Shown here: one piece after another, positions 35,540 to 44,587 of the stretch
Numbering within the stretch: position 1 is the first letter of the stretch
How the letters are laid out: each line of letters begins with the position of its first letter
Source: Bacteroidota bacterium
Lineage (GTDB): Bacteria; Bacteroidota; Ignavibacteria; Kapaibacteriales; UBA961
Assembly (NCBI GenBank): GCA_018266765.1
Contig: JAFDZU010000035.1
Coordinates: 9,910-73,909 of the forward strand
DNA: 64,000 bases
Direction: 5' to 3'
Notes under the pieces: generated by a model
What the model was told of the DNA's origin: nothing
What the model saw: only the letters and a program-made list of their open reading frames with translations
Databases searched by the model: none
Position numbers and translations under genes: made by a program

Positions 35540-36370
35540 ATGCTTAATGACCGTATTCTTTCTGCAATCTCACTTCCTTCTGACGAATTACAATCAGTTT
35601 CTGTTCAAGAACTACTTGCAGAGTTTCTTTCGGCACTTAATTATGGTGAAATTCGTTCTGCTTCACCGGATTCAAAAGGGAATTGGCTAGTGAATGCTTG
35701 GGTAAAACAAGGGATATTACTTTGTTTTCGGGCAGGAATGATGAAAGATGTTTCGCAGGGTGGGTTCCCGTTTTTTGATAAACATACTATCGGCTTACGC
35801 CCTATTGAACTTACCGACGGAATTAGAATAGTTCCCGGGGGCACTGCCATTCGTACGGGCTGTTTTGTAGCAAAAGGTGTGATTTGTATGCCACCATCGT
35901 ACATTAATATTGGTTCGTATATTGACGAAGGCACAATGGTAGATTCTCATGCGTTGGTGGGAACGTGCGCACAAATCGGTAAACGAGTACATCTTAGCGC
36001 GGCGGCTCAAATCGGCGGAGTATTAGAACCTGCCGGTGCGCGACCGGTAATTATCGAAGATGATGTTATGGTAGGTGGCAATTGCGGCGTTTATGAAGGT
36101 GTAATCATTCGCGGTCGTGCCGTTTTGGGTTCGGGCGTTATTTTAAATGGTTCAACCGTCGTATATGACCTTGTAAACGAAAGGATATTACGCTCAACTC
36201 AAGATTCCCCACTTGAAATTCCTCATAATGCAGTAGTTATTCCGGGTTCAAGAGCAATTAAATCGGCTTTTTGCAGAGAACACGGCTTATCGGTATCCAC
36301 ACCACTTATTGTAAAGTATCGTGATGAAAAAACCGATGCTCGAACTGCACTCGAAGATGCTCTCAGATAA
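35540..36370 (+). CDS. dapD: 2,3,4,5-tetrahydropyridine-2,6-dicarboxylate N-succinyltransferase
   Basis: This 276-aa enzyme of the succinylase branch of lysine/diaminopimelate biosynthesis has the usual length. An N-terminal helical part is followed by a left-handed beta-helix of hexapeptide repeats (about residues 100-215). GLRPIELTDGIRIVPGGTAIR, MPPSYINIGSYIDEGTMVDSHALVG and GGVLEPAGARPVIIED are diagnostic for DapD. Its start is 3 bp after the agmatinase stop. Confidence 0.95.
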   Translation: MLNDRILSAISLPSDELQSVSVQELLAEFLSALNYGEIRSASPDSKGNWLVNAWVKQGILLCFRAGMMKDVSQGGFPFFDKHTIGLRPIELTDGIRIVPGGTAIRTGCFVAKGVICMPPSYINIGSYIDEGTMVDSHALVGTCAQIGKRVHLSAAAQIGGVLEPAGARPVIIEDDVMVGGNCGVYEGVIIRGRAVLGSGVILNGSTVVYDLVNERILRSTQDSPLEIPHNAVVIPGSRAIKSAFCREHGLSVSTPLIVKYRDEKTDARTALEDALR

Positions 36371-36512
36371 TATATATGATTTAGTGTTTTATATTCGATA
36401 TCATCCAAATAATTTACTTACTTTTATAAAACTGTTATAAACATTTTTATACAAACAGAATAAAAAAACATAACTTTTCTATTCATGGTATCTTTAATAA
36501 AAACAACATAGT

Positions 36513-38399
36513 ATGAAAGAATCAGTTACATCACTTTCAGAAGTTCATCGTACCGTTAAAATTCCTTTAGGTGTGCGGAGTTGGAAAAAGATTGCGGCAT
36601 TTTTTGGTCCGGCTTATCTTATAAGTGTTGGTTATATGGATCCCGGAAATTGGGCTACCGATATGGAAGGTGGTTCACGCTTTGGGTATCAGTTGATTTG
36701 GGTTTTGGTGATGTCCAATCTAATGGCTGTATTACTCCAAACACTTTCAGCACGGCTCGGGATTGTAAGCGGGCAGGATTTGGCTCAGGCGTGCAGGGAT
36801 TCTTATCCTCGTCCGATTGCATTAGCACTTTGGGTGCTTGCAGAAGTTGCTATTGCGGCGTGTGATTTGGCGGAAGTGATAGGAACTGCTATTGGTCTAA
36901 ACTTACTGTTTGGATTTCCACTTATTTGGGGAGTGCTGATTACCGGTGCTGACAGCTTATTGCTTTTGGGAATTCAGAATTTGGGAATAAGAACATTTGA
37001 AGCATTTATTTTGGCGCTTGTTATTACAATCGGCGGGTGTTTTATCTTTGAACTTTTCCTCTCTAAGCCCGATATTGGATTAATTGCAGGTGGATTTGTA
37101 CCTCATCTTCCCGATGGAGCTTTACTTGTCGTAACAGGAATTATAGGAGCAACAGTTATGCCCCATAATTTATATCTTCATTCTGCTTTGGTTCAAACGC
37201 GAGCTTTCGACACAAGCGAAGCCGGTAAAAAATTAGCATGTAAATATAATTTTTGGGATTCGATGATTGCCCTCAATGGCGCATTTTTTGTGAATGCCGC
37301 AATCTTAATACTTGCTGCAGCAGTATTTTTTAAAAACGGGCTTGAAGTTACTGAACTTCAACAGGCACATACACTTATATCTCCTCTTTTAGGAACAAGT
37401 TTAGCGGGTATTGTCTTTGCTATTGCACTCTTGGCAGCCGGGCAATCTTCTACTCTAACGGGAACGCTCGCCGGACAAATCATCATGGAAGGGTTTTTAA
37501 ATTTCAAGATTCGACCACAACTTCGCCGTCTGATTACACGCTTACTTGCAATTATCCCTGCTGTTATTGTTATTCTAACTTCAGGAGCAGAAGGTTCGTA
37601 CAAGCTGTTAATTTTAAGTCAAGTTATACTGAGTCTTCAACTATCATTTGCAATAATTCCTCTGATCCGTTTCACCAATAGCCGTGAACGTATGGGAGAT
37701 TTTGCCAATAAATTATGGGTAAAAATCATTTCATGGATTATTACCACGATAATTCTTTCACTTAATATTTGGTTAGTTATAGAAAGTTTTAGAGAATGGA
37801 TTGCTTCTACAGATAGTCCATTTATTGTCTATTTATTCGTATTCTCACTTGCAATAACACTACTTGTTTTACTTGGTTATGTCTGTTTCAAACCTCTCGG
37901 AAATTTGACAACTGTAAAGACTACTGTAAAAGAACATATCGGAAAATATTTTGGTAGTGTAGAAAAATCCTTGTCGTTGGAATTACCGGTTTATAAAAAA
38001 ATCGGCGTAGCCATAGATTTTTCAGAATCGGACAAAAATGTATTGAGCCATGCAGTTAGTCTGGCAACTCACCACAAAGCTGAATTATGGATATTTCATA
38101 TTGTAGAGGGTGCAAGCGGTATCGTTCTCGGATCGCAAGCGTATGGTGAAGAAGCACGTGAAGATGCAGAATATTTAGAAAATATCGCCGCTTCGTTAAT
38201 GGCAAGCGATATTACCGCCAAAAGTGTCTTGGGATTTGGTTCAGTACCAAAAGAGATTGTCCGTCTTGCCAAAAGCAGTGAAATAGATGTACTGGTTATG
38301 GGCGCACACGGCCACAGAGGATTTTTCGACTTTTTCTACGGCACAACTATTTCTCCTGTAAGGCACTTACTTAAGATTCCAATTGTAATAATTCGGTAA
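36513..38399 (+). CDS. Nramp divalent-metal transporter fused to a universal stress protein domain
   Basis: This 628-aa protein is about 200 residues longer than MntH. Residues 25-475 form the Nramp transporter with about eleven helices; metal-site motifs are DPGNWATD (D43, N46) on TM1 and TVMPHNLYLHS (M216) on TM6, indicating Mn(II)/Fe(II) uptake. Residues 492-628 are a cytoplasmic UspA domain with an intact ATP-binding motif G-x2-G-x9-G-T near residue 595 (GAHGHRG to GTTISP). The Usp part could gate or sense. No MntR or Fur box is evident in the 142-bp upstream gap. Confidence 0.92.
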   Translation: MKESVTSLSEVHRTVKIPLGVRSWKKIAAFFGPAYLISVGYMDPGNWATDMEGGSRFGYQLIWVLVMSNLMAVLLQTLSARLGIVSGQDLAQACRDSYPRPIALALWVLAEVAIAACDLAEVIGTAIGLNLLFGFPLIWGVLITGADSLLLLGIQNLGIRTFEAFILALVITIGGCFIFELFLSKPDIGLIAGGFVPHLPDGALLVVTGIIGATVMPHNLYLHSALVQTRAFDTSEAGKKLACKYNFWDSMIALNGAFFVNAAILILAAAVFFKNGLEVTELQQAHTLISPLLGTSLAGIVFAIALLAAGQSSTLTGTLAGQIIMEGFLNFKIRPQLRRLITRLLAIIPAVIVILTSGAEGSYKLLILSQVILSLQLSFAIIPLIRFTNSRERMGDFANKLWVKIISWIITTIILSLNIWLVIESFREWIASTDSPFIVYLFVFSLAITLLVLLGYVCFKPLGNLTTVKTTVKEHIGKYFGSVEKSLSLELPVYKKIGVAIDFSESDKNVLSHAVSLATHHKAELWIFHIVEGASGIVLGSQAYGEEAREDAEYLENIAASLMASDITAKSVLGFGSVPKEIVRLAKSSEIDVLVMGAHGHRGFFDFFYGTTISPVRHLLKIPIVIIR

Positions 38400-38469
38400 G
38401 TTTTTTATTTACTGACTATAAAGAATATTTAAATTATCAGTTCACAATGATTTTTAATAGAGTTGCTGC

Positions 38470-41097
38470 ATGAGTACAAAACTAACCCCAATGATGCGGC
38501 AATACAGCCAAATAAAACAAAAGAATCCTGATGCAATCCTCCTTTTTCGGATGGGAGATTTTTTTGAAACATTCGAGGGCGATGCCGAAATTACCGCTAA
38601 AGTCTGCGGGATTACCCTTACAAAGCGTAATAATGGTGAAGCCGGCGAAGTACCGCTTGCAGGATTCCCCCACCATCAATTAGATAATTACCTCCCAAAG
38701 CTTGTTCGCGCCGGATACCGAGTTGCGGTATGTGAACAGCTCGAAGACCCCAAACTTGCCCGTGGCATTGTCCGTCGCGGAGTGGTTGAAATTGTAACTC
38801 CCGGCGTAGCAATGAATGATAAATTATTAGATTCAAAACGTAATAACTATTTAGCCGCTCTCCATTTATTTTCTCAGAAATCAGGTCAAATACTTGCCGG
38901 AGTTGCATGTGTAGATGTTTCTACCGGACATTTTTTTACCTCAGAAGTGAATGTCCAAGACCTAGGTTCGCTGTTGGAAATACTTTCACCTGCTGAAATT
39001 GTCGTCAGCAAACCCCAACACAAGGATATTACTGCACATATTGAGGAACTGTCTATTTCTCCAATACTTACTCGGCTCGAAGATTGGATTTTCGACCGCC
39101 AGTTTGCAATGGAGAATTTACTTCGTCATTTCAAAACAACATCACTAAAAGGATTTGGCGCAGAAGAGCAAACCGCAGGAATAATAGCGGCTGGTGCGGC
39201 ATTGCATTATGTTTCGGAAACGCAACAAGGCGGTGCTTCGCAAATTAAGCGAATGAATGTATTTAACCCGTCGGAATTTATGACGCTGGATTTTGCAACA
39301 AGGCGCAATTTAGAAATAGTTTTTTCGATGAATGACTTAGGACGCGAAGGAACATTAATTTCGATTCTGGATAAAACTAAAACTCCGATGGGCGGACGAA
39401 TGTTCAAACAATGGATTACTCGTCCACTTCGTACGGTCGAACCAATTAAAAGACGGCTAAGTGCTGTTCGAGCACTTGTAGAACATGGAGCAAGTTGTGA
39501 TTACTTACGCAGTGAAATGTCTGAAGTTGGAGATATTGAACGTTTGATTTCTAAAATTTCAACCGGACGTGCGAATCCGAGAGATGTCGTTTCACTTAAA
39601 AAAAGTTTGCAGAAGATTCCCTCGATACAATCAATTCTCACAGAAATAAAATCAGAAACCATTCAAAAATTATCTTCATCACTGCTCCCGCTTGACGAAG
39701 TTGTTGGATTAATCGAACAAGCACTTGATGATGATGTGACGGTTCAACTTGGTACAGGTGCATGTTTTCGCCAAGGTTTTTCGGAGGAAATTGATATGTA
39801 CCGTGAGGCAATGTATTCGGGTAAAAATTGGATAGCAAATTATCAAGCAACGGAACGTGAGACAACAGGAATTCCCTCTCTTAAAGTGAGCTTTAATAAT
39901 GTTTTCGGTTATTACATTGAAATCACTAATACTCATAAAAACAAAGCTCCTGAGCATTACAATCGCAAACAAACAATCTCGACCGGAGAGCGTTATACCA
40001 CGCCCGAGCTCAAAGAAATTGAAACTAAAATATTGACAGCAGAGGAAAAAATATCCGAAGTTGAAATCCGATTATTTTCTGAATTAAGAACTAAAATTGC
40101 AGAGTTTACCGAGCAAATACAAATTCTTGCTTCGAGGATCGCGGCATTGGATTGCATTCAAAGCTTTGCTCATGTAGCACGTGAATATGATTATTGTGAA
40201 CCGGAAATTGATAATTCGACAACTCTAAACATAACAAATGGTCGGCATCCCGTAGTTGAGCGTGTGTTGCCGCTTGGCGAGCATTTTTCACCAAACAATA
40301 CTTCACTTTCGACTGATACCGAGCAAATTCATATTATTACCGGTCCGAATATGTCGGGTAAATCTTGCTATTTACGGCAAGTTGGTTTGATTGTGTTACT
40401 TGCTCAAATTGGATGTTATGTTCCGGCTACATCAGCCCATATTGGATTGGTAGATAGAATATTTACAAGAGTTGGAGCGCAAGATAATATTACCGCAGGT
40501 GAAAGTACATTTTTGGTAGAGATGCAAGAAGCCGCCAATATTCTCAATAATGCATCTGATAGAAGTTTGATATTGCTTGATGAAGTTGGGCGAGGAACTG
40601 CAACATTTGACGGGATTTCAATTGCTTGGGCTATTGCGGAATATTTGCATGAAAGCACAGGTGCTAAAACGCTATTTGCCACACATTACCACGAATTGAA
40701 CGACCTTGCAGGACGGTTTGAGAGAATTTGTAATTATAAAGTTGAAGTACAGGAAATAGGTAATTCTGTTATATTTACGCATAAAGTTACTTCCGGTGCA
40801 AGCGACCATTCATTCGGAATTCATGTGGCTAAGATGGCTGGCTTGCCCCAACTTGTCATTGACCGCGCGACAGAAATTCTTCAAAATTTGGAGCAAAAAG
40901 GCGAGAAAAGTATCGTGACGACTTCCACGTCAAGTACTAAAGATGAAGGGAATTACCAGCTTTCATTTTTTGAAATTAAAGATGATGCTCTGCGCGAGAA
41001 AATTCGCAATCTTGACCTAAATCAGCTAACACCGATTATGGCATTACAAACATTAGCAGAATTACAGAAAGAAGCAGGAAAGAAAAATAAAAAATAG
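38470..41097 (+). CDS. mutS: DNA mismatch repair protein MutS
   Basis: This 875-aa protein is of typical length. The mismatch-reading Phe-x-Glu is in RMGDFFETFEGDAEI near residue 35. The clamp and lever regions follow, then the ATPase with Walker A ITGPNMSGKSCYLRQ (about residue 630), Walker B LILLDEVGRGTATFDGISIAW and ATHYHELNDLA. It recognises mispairs as a dimer and recruits MutL. The C-terminus ends in a Lys-rich tail. The gene appears to be alone, 70 bp after the Nramp-Usp gene, and converges with the ABC permease operon. Confidence 0.97.
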   Translation: MSTKLTPMMRQYSQIKQKNPDAILLFRMGDFFETFEGDAEITAKVCGITLTKRNNGEAGEVPLAGFPHHQLDNYLPKLVRAGYRVAVCEQLEDPKLARGIVRRGVVEIVTPGVAMNDKLLDSKRNNYLAALHLFSQKSGQILAGVACVDVSTGHFFTSEVNVQDLGSLLEILSPAEIVVSKPQHKDITAHIEELSISPILTRLEDWIFDRQFAMENLLRHFKTTSLKGFGAEEQTAGIIAAGAALHYVSETQQGGASQIKRMNVFNPSEFMTLDFATRRNLEIVFSMNDLGREGTLISILDKTKTPMGGRMFKQWITRPLRTVEPIKRRLSAVRALVEHGASCDYLRSEMSEVGDIERLISKISTGRANPRDVVSLKKSLQKIPSIQSILTEIKSETIQKLSSSLLPLDEVVGLIEQALDDDVTVQLGTGACFRQGFSEEIDMYREAMYSGKNWIANYQATERETTGIPSLKVSFNNVFGYYIEITNTHKNKAPEHYNRKQTISTGERYTTPELKEIETKILTAEEKISEVEIRLFSELRTKIAEFTEQIQILASRIAALDCIQSFAHVAREYDYCEPEIDNSTTLNITNGRHPVVERVLPLGEHFSPNNTSLSTDTEQIHIITGPNMSGKSCYLRQVGLIVLLAQIGCYVPATSAHIGLVDRIFTRVGAQDNITAGESTFLVEMQEAANILNNASDRSLILLDEVGRGTATFDGISIAWAIAEYLHESTGAKTLFATHYHELNDLAGRFERICNYKVEVQEIGNSVIFTHKVTSGASDHSFGIHVAKMAGLPQLVIDRATEILQNLEQKGEKSIVTTSTSSTKDEGNYQLSFFEIKDDALREKIRNLDLNQLTPIMALQTLAELQKEAGKKNKK

Positions 41098-41148
41098 TTT
41101 TTCAGCATATCTGCTCGCGGGCTTAATGATAATTTCTATGCACTAACA

Positions 41149-42378
41149 TTACTCATACCTCAGCGCGTCAATTGGGTCTAGGTTTGCTGCTTTCCAAGCA
41201 GGATAGCCACCAAATATTATTCCTAATAACGTACAAGAACCAACGCTTACACCAACCCACAATAAAGGCACAGAGGCAGTAATTCCAATTGAATTACTCA
41301 AAGCCCACCCACCGACAAATCCAAGCACTATACCGATAATCCCTCCAAGCTGACAAAGTGTGATTGCCTCGATAACAAATTGAAGAAGTATCCAATTACT
41401 TTTTGCGCCGACAGCTTTCCTCAGACCAATTTCGCGGGTTCGTTCTTTTACCGAAACGAGCATAATGTTCATAATTCCTACACCGGCGGCTAAAAGTGCA
41501 ATTCCTCCCGATATAAGTCCGAATAAATCAAGATACTTCGTAAATGCCGAAAATTGTTGTGTGAGCGATTCGTTGGTTTGCAATTCAAAACTGTTTTCTT
41601 CCCATGGCTTGACGTTGCGAATACCTCGTAGTATTCCGATTGCTTCATCCATCGAAGGAGAAAGGGCATCTTTAGCCGGTGGCCGAACGATAATATTAAC
41701 TGATTGTTCCCATTCATCAGCATAATAACGCATAAAACTACCAATAGGAATAATCACAATATTATCTTGACTTTGCCCCATCATCGAACCTTTGGGCTTT
41801 ATAAGTCCTGTTACAGTAAATTGCTGATTTTTAATACGAATTGATTGTCCTATCGGATTTGTTCCCGGGAATAATTTCACAGCCACATCATTACCGATGA
41901 TTGCGATAAATCTATTCATCGTTACATCTTCGGTAGTGAATGGATTCCCTTCTTCAATATTTGTATTTGCCGTAACGAGATAATGTTCATTTGCTCCAAT
42001 TAACGTTACATCGGGGTCGGTTGAGTAATTCCCGGATTTCATGGTAAATCCACCGGTAACATTATACATGCTAACGACATCAGTAATTGTCATTTTCTTT
42101 TGGAGTTCTTTTGCTTGATAGTATGTAATTGGTTTGCGTTTACGATATTTGCGCCATGAATCATGGGTTTGAATCATTGGGGCTTTGGTAATATAAAAGT
42201 TGTTTTCACCAAGCTCGTTCAGTTGTCCGCTAATAGTATTATTGAGCGAAGTAACGGCGGTTCCCGAACCGATTATCGCAAAAATTCCGATAGCAATACT
42301 TAATAATGTAAGTATCGAACGGAGTTTATGAGCGCGAACGGCATCGAGAGCAAGAAGGATACTTTCAGCAATATTCAT
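41149..42378 (-). CDS. MacB-like ABC transporter permease (second copy)
   Basis: This 409-aa protein has four transmembrane helices: one near the N-terminus (RAHKLRSILTLLSIAIGIFAIIG) and three at the C-terminus after a large periplasmic MacB-PCD domain. The C-terminal signature TREIGLRKAVGAKSNWILLQFV is the coupling helix of the FtsX/MacB group, and it ends in the usual ANLDPIDALRYE. It has no ATPase domain and is a paralogue of the permease at 42567-43802. The two may form a heterodimer with the separate ATPase. The gene is last in the operon. Confidence 0.88.
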   Translation of the reverse strand: MNIAESILLALDAVRAHKLRSILTLLSIAIGIFAIIGSGTAVTSLNNTISGQLNELGENNFYITKAPMIQTHDSWRKYRKRKPITYYQAKELQKKMTITDVVSMYNVTGGFTMKSGNYSTDPDVTLIGANEHYLVTANTNIEEGNPFTTEDVTMNRFIAIIGNDVAVKLFPGTNPIGQSIRIKNQQFTVTGLIKPKGSMMGQSQDNIVIIPIGSFMRYYADEWEQSVNIIVRPPAKDALSPSMDEAIGILRGIRNVKPWEENSFELQTNESLTQQFSAFTKYLDLFGLISGGIALLAAGVGIMNIMLVSVKERTREIGLRKAVGAKSNWILLQFVIEAITLCQLGGIIGIVLGFVGGWALSNSIGITASVPLLWVGVSVGSCTLLGIIFGGYPAWKAANLDPIDALRYE

Positions 42379-42420
42379 GGCATAATTTGGATAATGTTTA
42401 ATCCGAAATAGTATAGTATA

Positions 42421-42481
42421 TTTTGACTTCGCTCAATGAACTAATTTTTGTTTTAAGAACTCTTAATCGGAGTCGAAGGGG
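42421..42481. repeat. Imperfect palindromic intergenic repeat, copy 1
   Basis: It begins TTTTGACTTCGCTCA and ends with CGGAGTCGAAG, whose arms can fold back on each other. It shares the 18-base string GACTTCGCTCAATGAACT (42425-42442) with copy 2, exactly 80 bp away. Confidence 0.7.
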
Positions 42482-42496
42482 AATTCTCATTTATTC

Positions 42497-42562
42497 TTCA
42501 TTTCGACTTCGCTCAATGAACTGTTATTGTTTCCAGTACCCTCTCAGCGGAGTCGAAGTGAA
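42497..42562. repeat. Imperfect palindromic intergenic repeat, copy 2
   Basis: The 19-base left arm (42497-42515) and right arm (42544-42562) are complementary at 16 of 19 positions, giving a long hairpin. It ends 4 bp from the stop codon of the upstream permease gene, so it could form in the mRNA and affect read-through or stability. Confidence 0.72.
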
Positions 42563-42566
42563 ATAA

Positions 42567-43802
42567 TTATTCATACCGTAGAGCATCTACCGTATTCATT
42601 CTCGAAGCTCTTACAGCTGGAATCAGCCCTGCAATAATTCCTACAAGTATTGACACAAACGTAGCAATAAGTAGAAGTCCGGGAGGAATATACGGAGGAA
42701 ACGTCAGCTCGAATATTTGTACTGTAGCATAAATAACACCCGAACAAATTATAAATGCAATCACTGCACCCGTAAAACAAAGTGCCGCCGCTTCGGTCAG
42801 AAATTGAACTAAAATTGACGCTCGTGTAGCTCCTAATGCTTTGCGAATCCCGATTTCTTTTGTGCGCTCGGTTACAGTTACAAACATGATATTCATAATT
42901 CCAATCATGCCAACGATAAACGAAAGAGCCGTCAGTCCTAAACCAATTCCATAAACGGCTATTCGCATAGTTTTGGATTCCTCGCGAAACGCTTGAGATT
43001 CATTGATTGCAAAATCATCTTCTTCACCGGGAGGAGTATTGCGAACACCGCGCATAATTCCGATTGCTTCGGAGCGAACTTCGTCTAATTGAGCTTCCGA
43101 ACCGGCTTTAACGGCAATAGAAATACTTCGTCCGGTCGAGCCGAAAATCCCAAAAAATGACGAAAGCGGAATGTAACATTGATTATCCATAAAGTCAGTA
43201 ATAAATGTTCCGCGTTTCTCGACCACACCGATAATTGTAAAACTACGTCCGCCGATTTTGAGCGTTTGTCCGAGTGAATTGCTGTCGGGAAATAGATTTT
43301 TTGCTACATTATATCCAATTACTGCAACATCAGCACTATTCATATCCTCAAACTGCGAAAAGAACCTACCTTCGGTTACATTTCCCGAAGGAGTGAGAGC
43401 ATACTTATATGGTACACCCATAATGGTTATTCCATTAAGTAGTTGGTTTTTGAATTGAACTTGTCTGCCCCATGCTCTTCCTTGTGGCATAACGACTTCC
43501 GCACTTTTAATTCGTTTGCAGAATTCTAATGCTTGAGCGTAAGTAATATCTTTTCGAGCTTCAATTTTCCGCCAATTTCTTCCGCCTGACCAGTTCCATT
43601 TGTCCACATAGAGCATATCAGTTCCGATGGCATTAAATGTTTTATCAAGGGTTGAATCTAATCCATTGATAGCCCACCCCATCAGCACTACAAAAAATAT
43701 CCCGATGACAACGCCAAGTGTTGTTAGGAACGAGCGCATTTTATTAGAACTAAGTGCTTCGAATGATATGCGGGTTGTTTCGATGAATTCGCTGATTTTC
43801 AT
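42567..43802 (-). CDS. MacB-like ABC transporter permease (first copy)
   Basis: This 411-aa inner-membrane permease shares the layout of its downstream neighbour: first helix (SNKMRSFLTTLGVVIGIFFVV), a periplasmic MacB-PCD domain, three C-terminal helices, the coupling motif TKEIGIRKALGATRASILVQF and the ending NTVDALRYE. Shared phrases (GIMRGVRNTPPGEEDDF here, GILRGIRNVKPWEENSF there) show the two genes arose by duplication. It starts 18 bp after the ATPase gene. Confidence 0.9.
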   Translation of the reverse strand: MKISEFIETTRISFEALSSNKMRSFLTTLGVVIGIFFVVLMGWAINGLDSTLDKTFNAIGTDMLYVDKWNWSGGRNWRKIEARKDITYAQALEFCKRIKSAEVVMPQGRAWGRQVQFKNQLLNGITIMGVPYKYALTPSGNVTEGRFFSQFEDMNSADVAVIGYNVAKNLFPDSNSLGQTLKIGGRSFTIIGVVEKRGTFITDFMDNQCYIPLSSFFGIFGSTGRSISIAVKAGSEAQLDEVRSEAIGIMRGVRNTPPGEEDDFAINESQAFREESKTMRIAVYGIGLGLTALSFIVGMIGIMNIMFVTVTERTKEIGIRKALGATRASILVQFLTEAAALCFTGAVIAFIICSGVIYATVQIFELTFPPYIPPGLLLIATFVSILVGIIAGLIPAVRASRMNTVDALRYE

Positions 43803-43820
43803 AGGGATAATTCTCCAAAT

Positions 43821-44525
43821 TTAAGCATAAACCGGATTTGAATTTGTTGTGTCAGACTCTACTTCACCATCACGAATTCGCACGATTCGATGTGCATGAC
43901 GCGCAATATCTTCTTCGTGAGTAACAAGAATAATAGTATTGCCACGTTTCCATAATTCTTGAAATAGGTGCATAATTTCAATACCTGTTTTGGTGTCAAG
44001 ATTACCTGTGGGTTCGTCTGCAAGAATAATTGACGGCTTGGTTACGAGTGCCCGAGCCACTGCCACACGCTGGCGTTGTCCACCGGAGAGTTCATTGGGT
44101 TTATGGAGCATTCTGTCGCCCAAGCCAACTTCCGTTAATGTTGTGATTGCCATTTCACGACGAGTAGAACGTGAAATACCTGAATAGACAAGAGGAAGTT
44201 CTACATTTTTAAGAGCAGTAGCTCTTGGCAGAAGATTAAATGTTTGGAAAACAAATCCGATTTCCCGATTACGAATTTCAGCCAAATCATTATCATCCAT
44301 TTGCTTTACGTCTAATCCTTTGAAATTATAAATTCCCGAACTTGGCGTATCAAGACAGCCAAGAATATTCATCAGCGTAGATTTGCCCGACCCCGAAGGC
44401 CCCATAATTGCAATATATTCATTCGGATAAATATTGAGTGATACATCACGCAAAGCATGTACTTTTTCTCCGCCCATGTCATAGACACGAGCAATATGCT
44501 CAATATTAATTATAGGTGTATTCAT
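43821..44525 (-). CDS. MacB/LolD-type ABC transporter ATPase
   Basis: This ATPase of about 234 aa starts at the ATG at 44525; an upstream TTG is not needed. Motifs: Walker [31 protein letters not shown], signature [15 protein letters not shown], Walker [13 protein letters not shown] and [11 protein letters not shown]. The sequence ADEPTGNLD is typical of the MacB/LolD/FtsE branch, in which transmembrane permeases act as mechanotransmitters. It serves the two permeases downstream and the MacA-like adaptor upstream. Confidence 0.93.
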   Translation of the reverse strand: MNTPIINIEHIARVYDMGGEKVHALRDVSLNIYPNEYIAIMGPSGSGKSTLMNILGCLDTPSSGIYNFKGLDVKQMDDNDLAEIRNREIGFVFQTFNLLPRATALKNVELPLVYSGISRSTRREMAITTLTEVGLGDRMLHKPNELSGGQRQRVAVARALVTKPSIILADEPTGNLDTKTGIEIMHLFQELWKRGNTIILVTHEEDIARHAHRIVRIRDGEVESDTTNSNPVYA

Positions 44526-44587
44526 AAAAGTATCCAAGCCCCGATTTAATTAAAATAGTCTAAGGAACAATCTGTGAATTAATGGAG

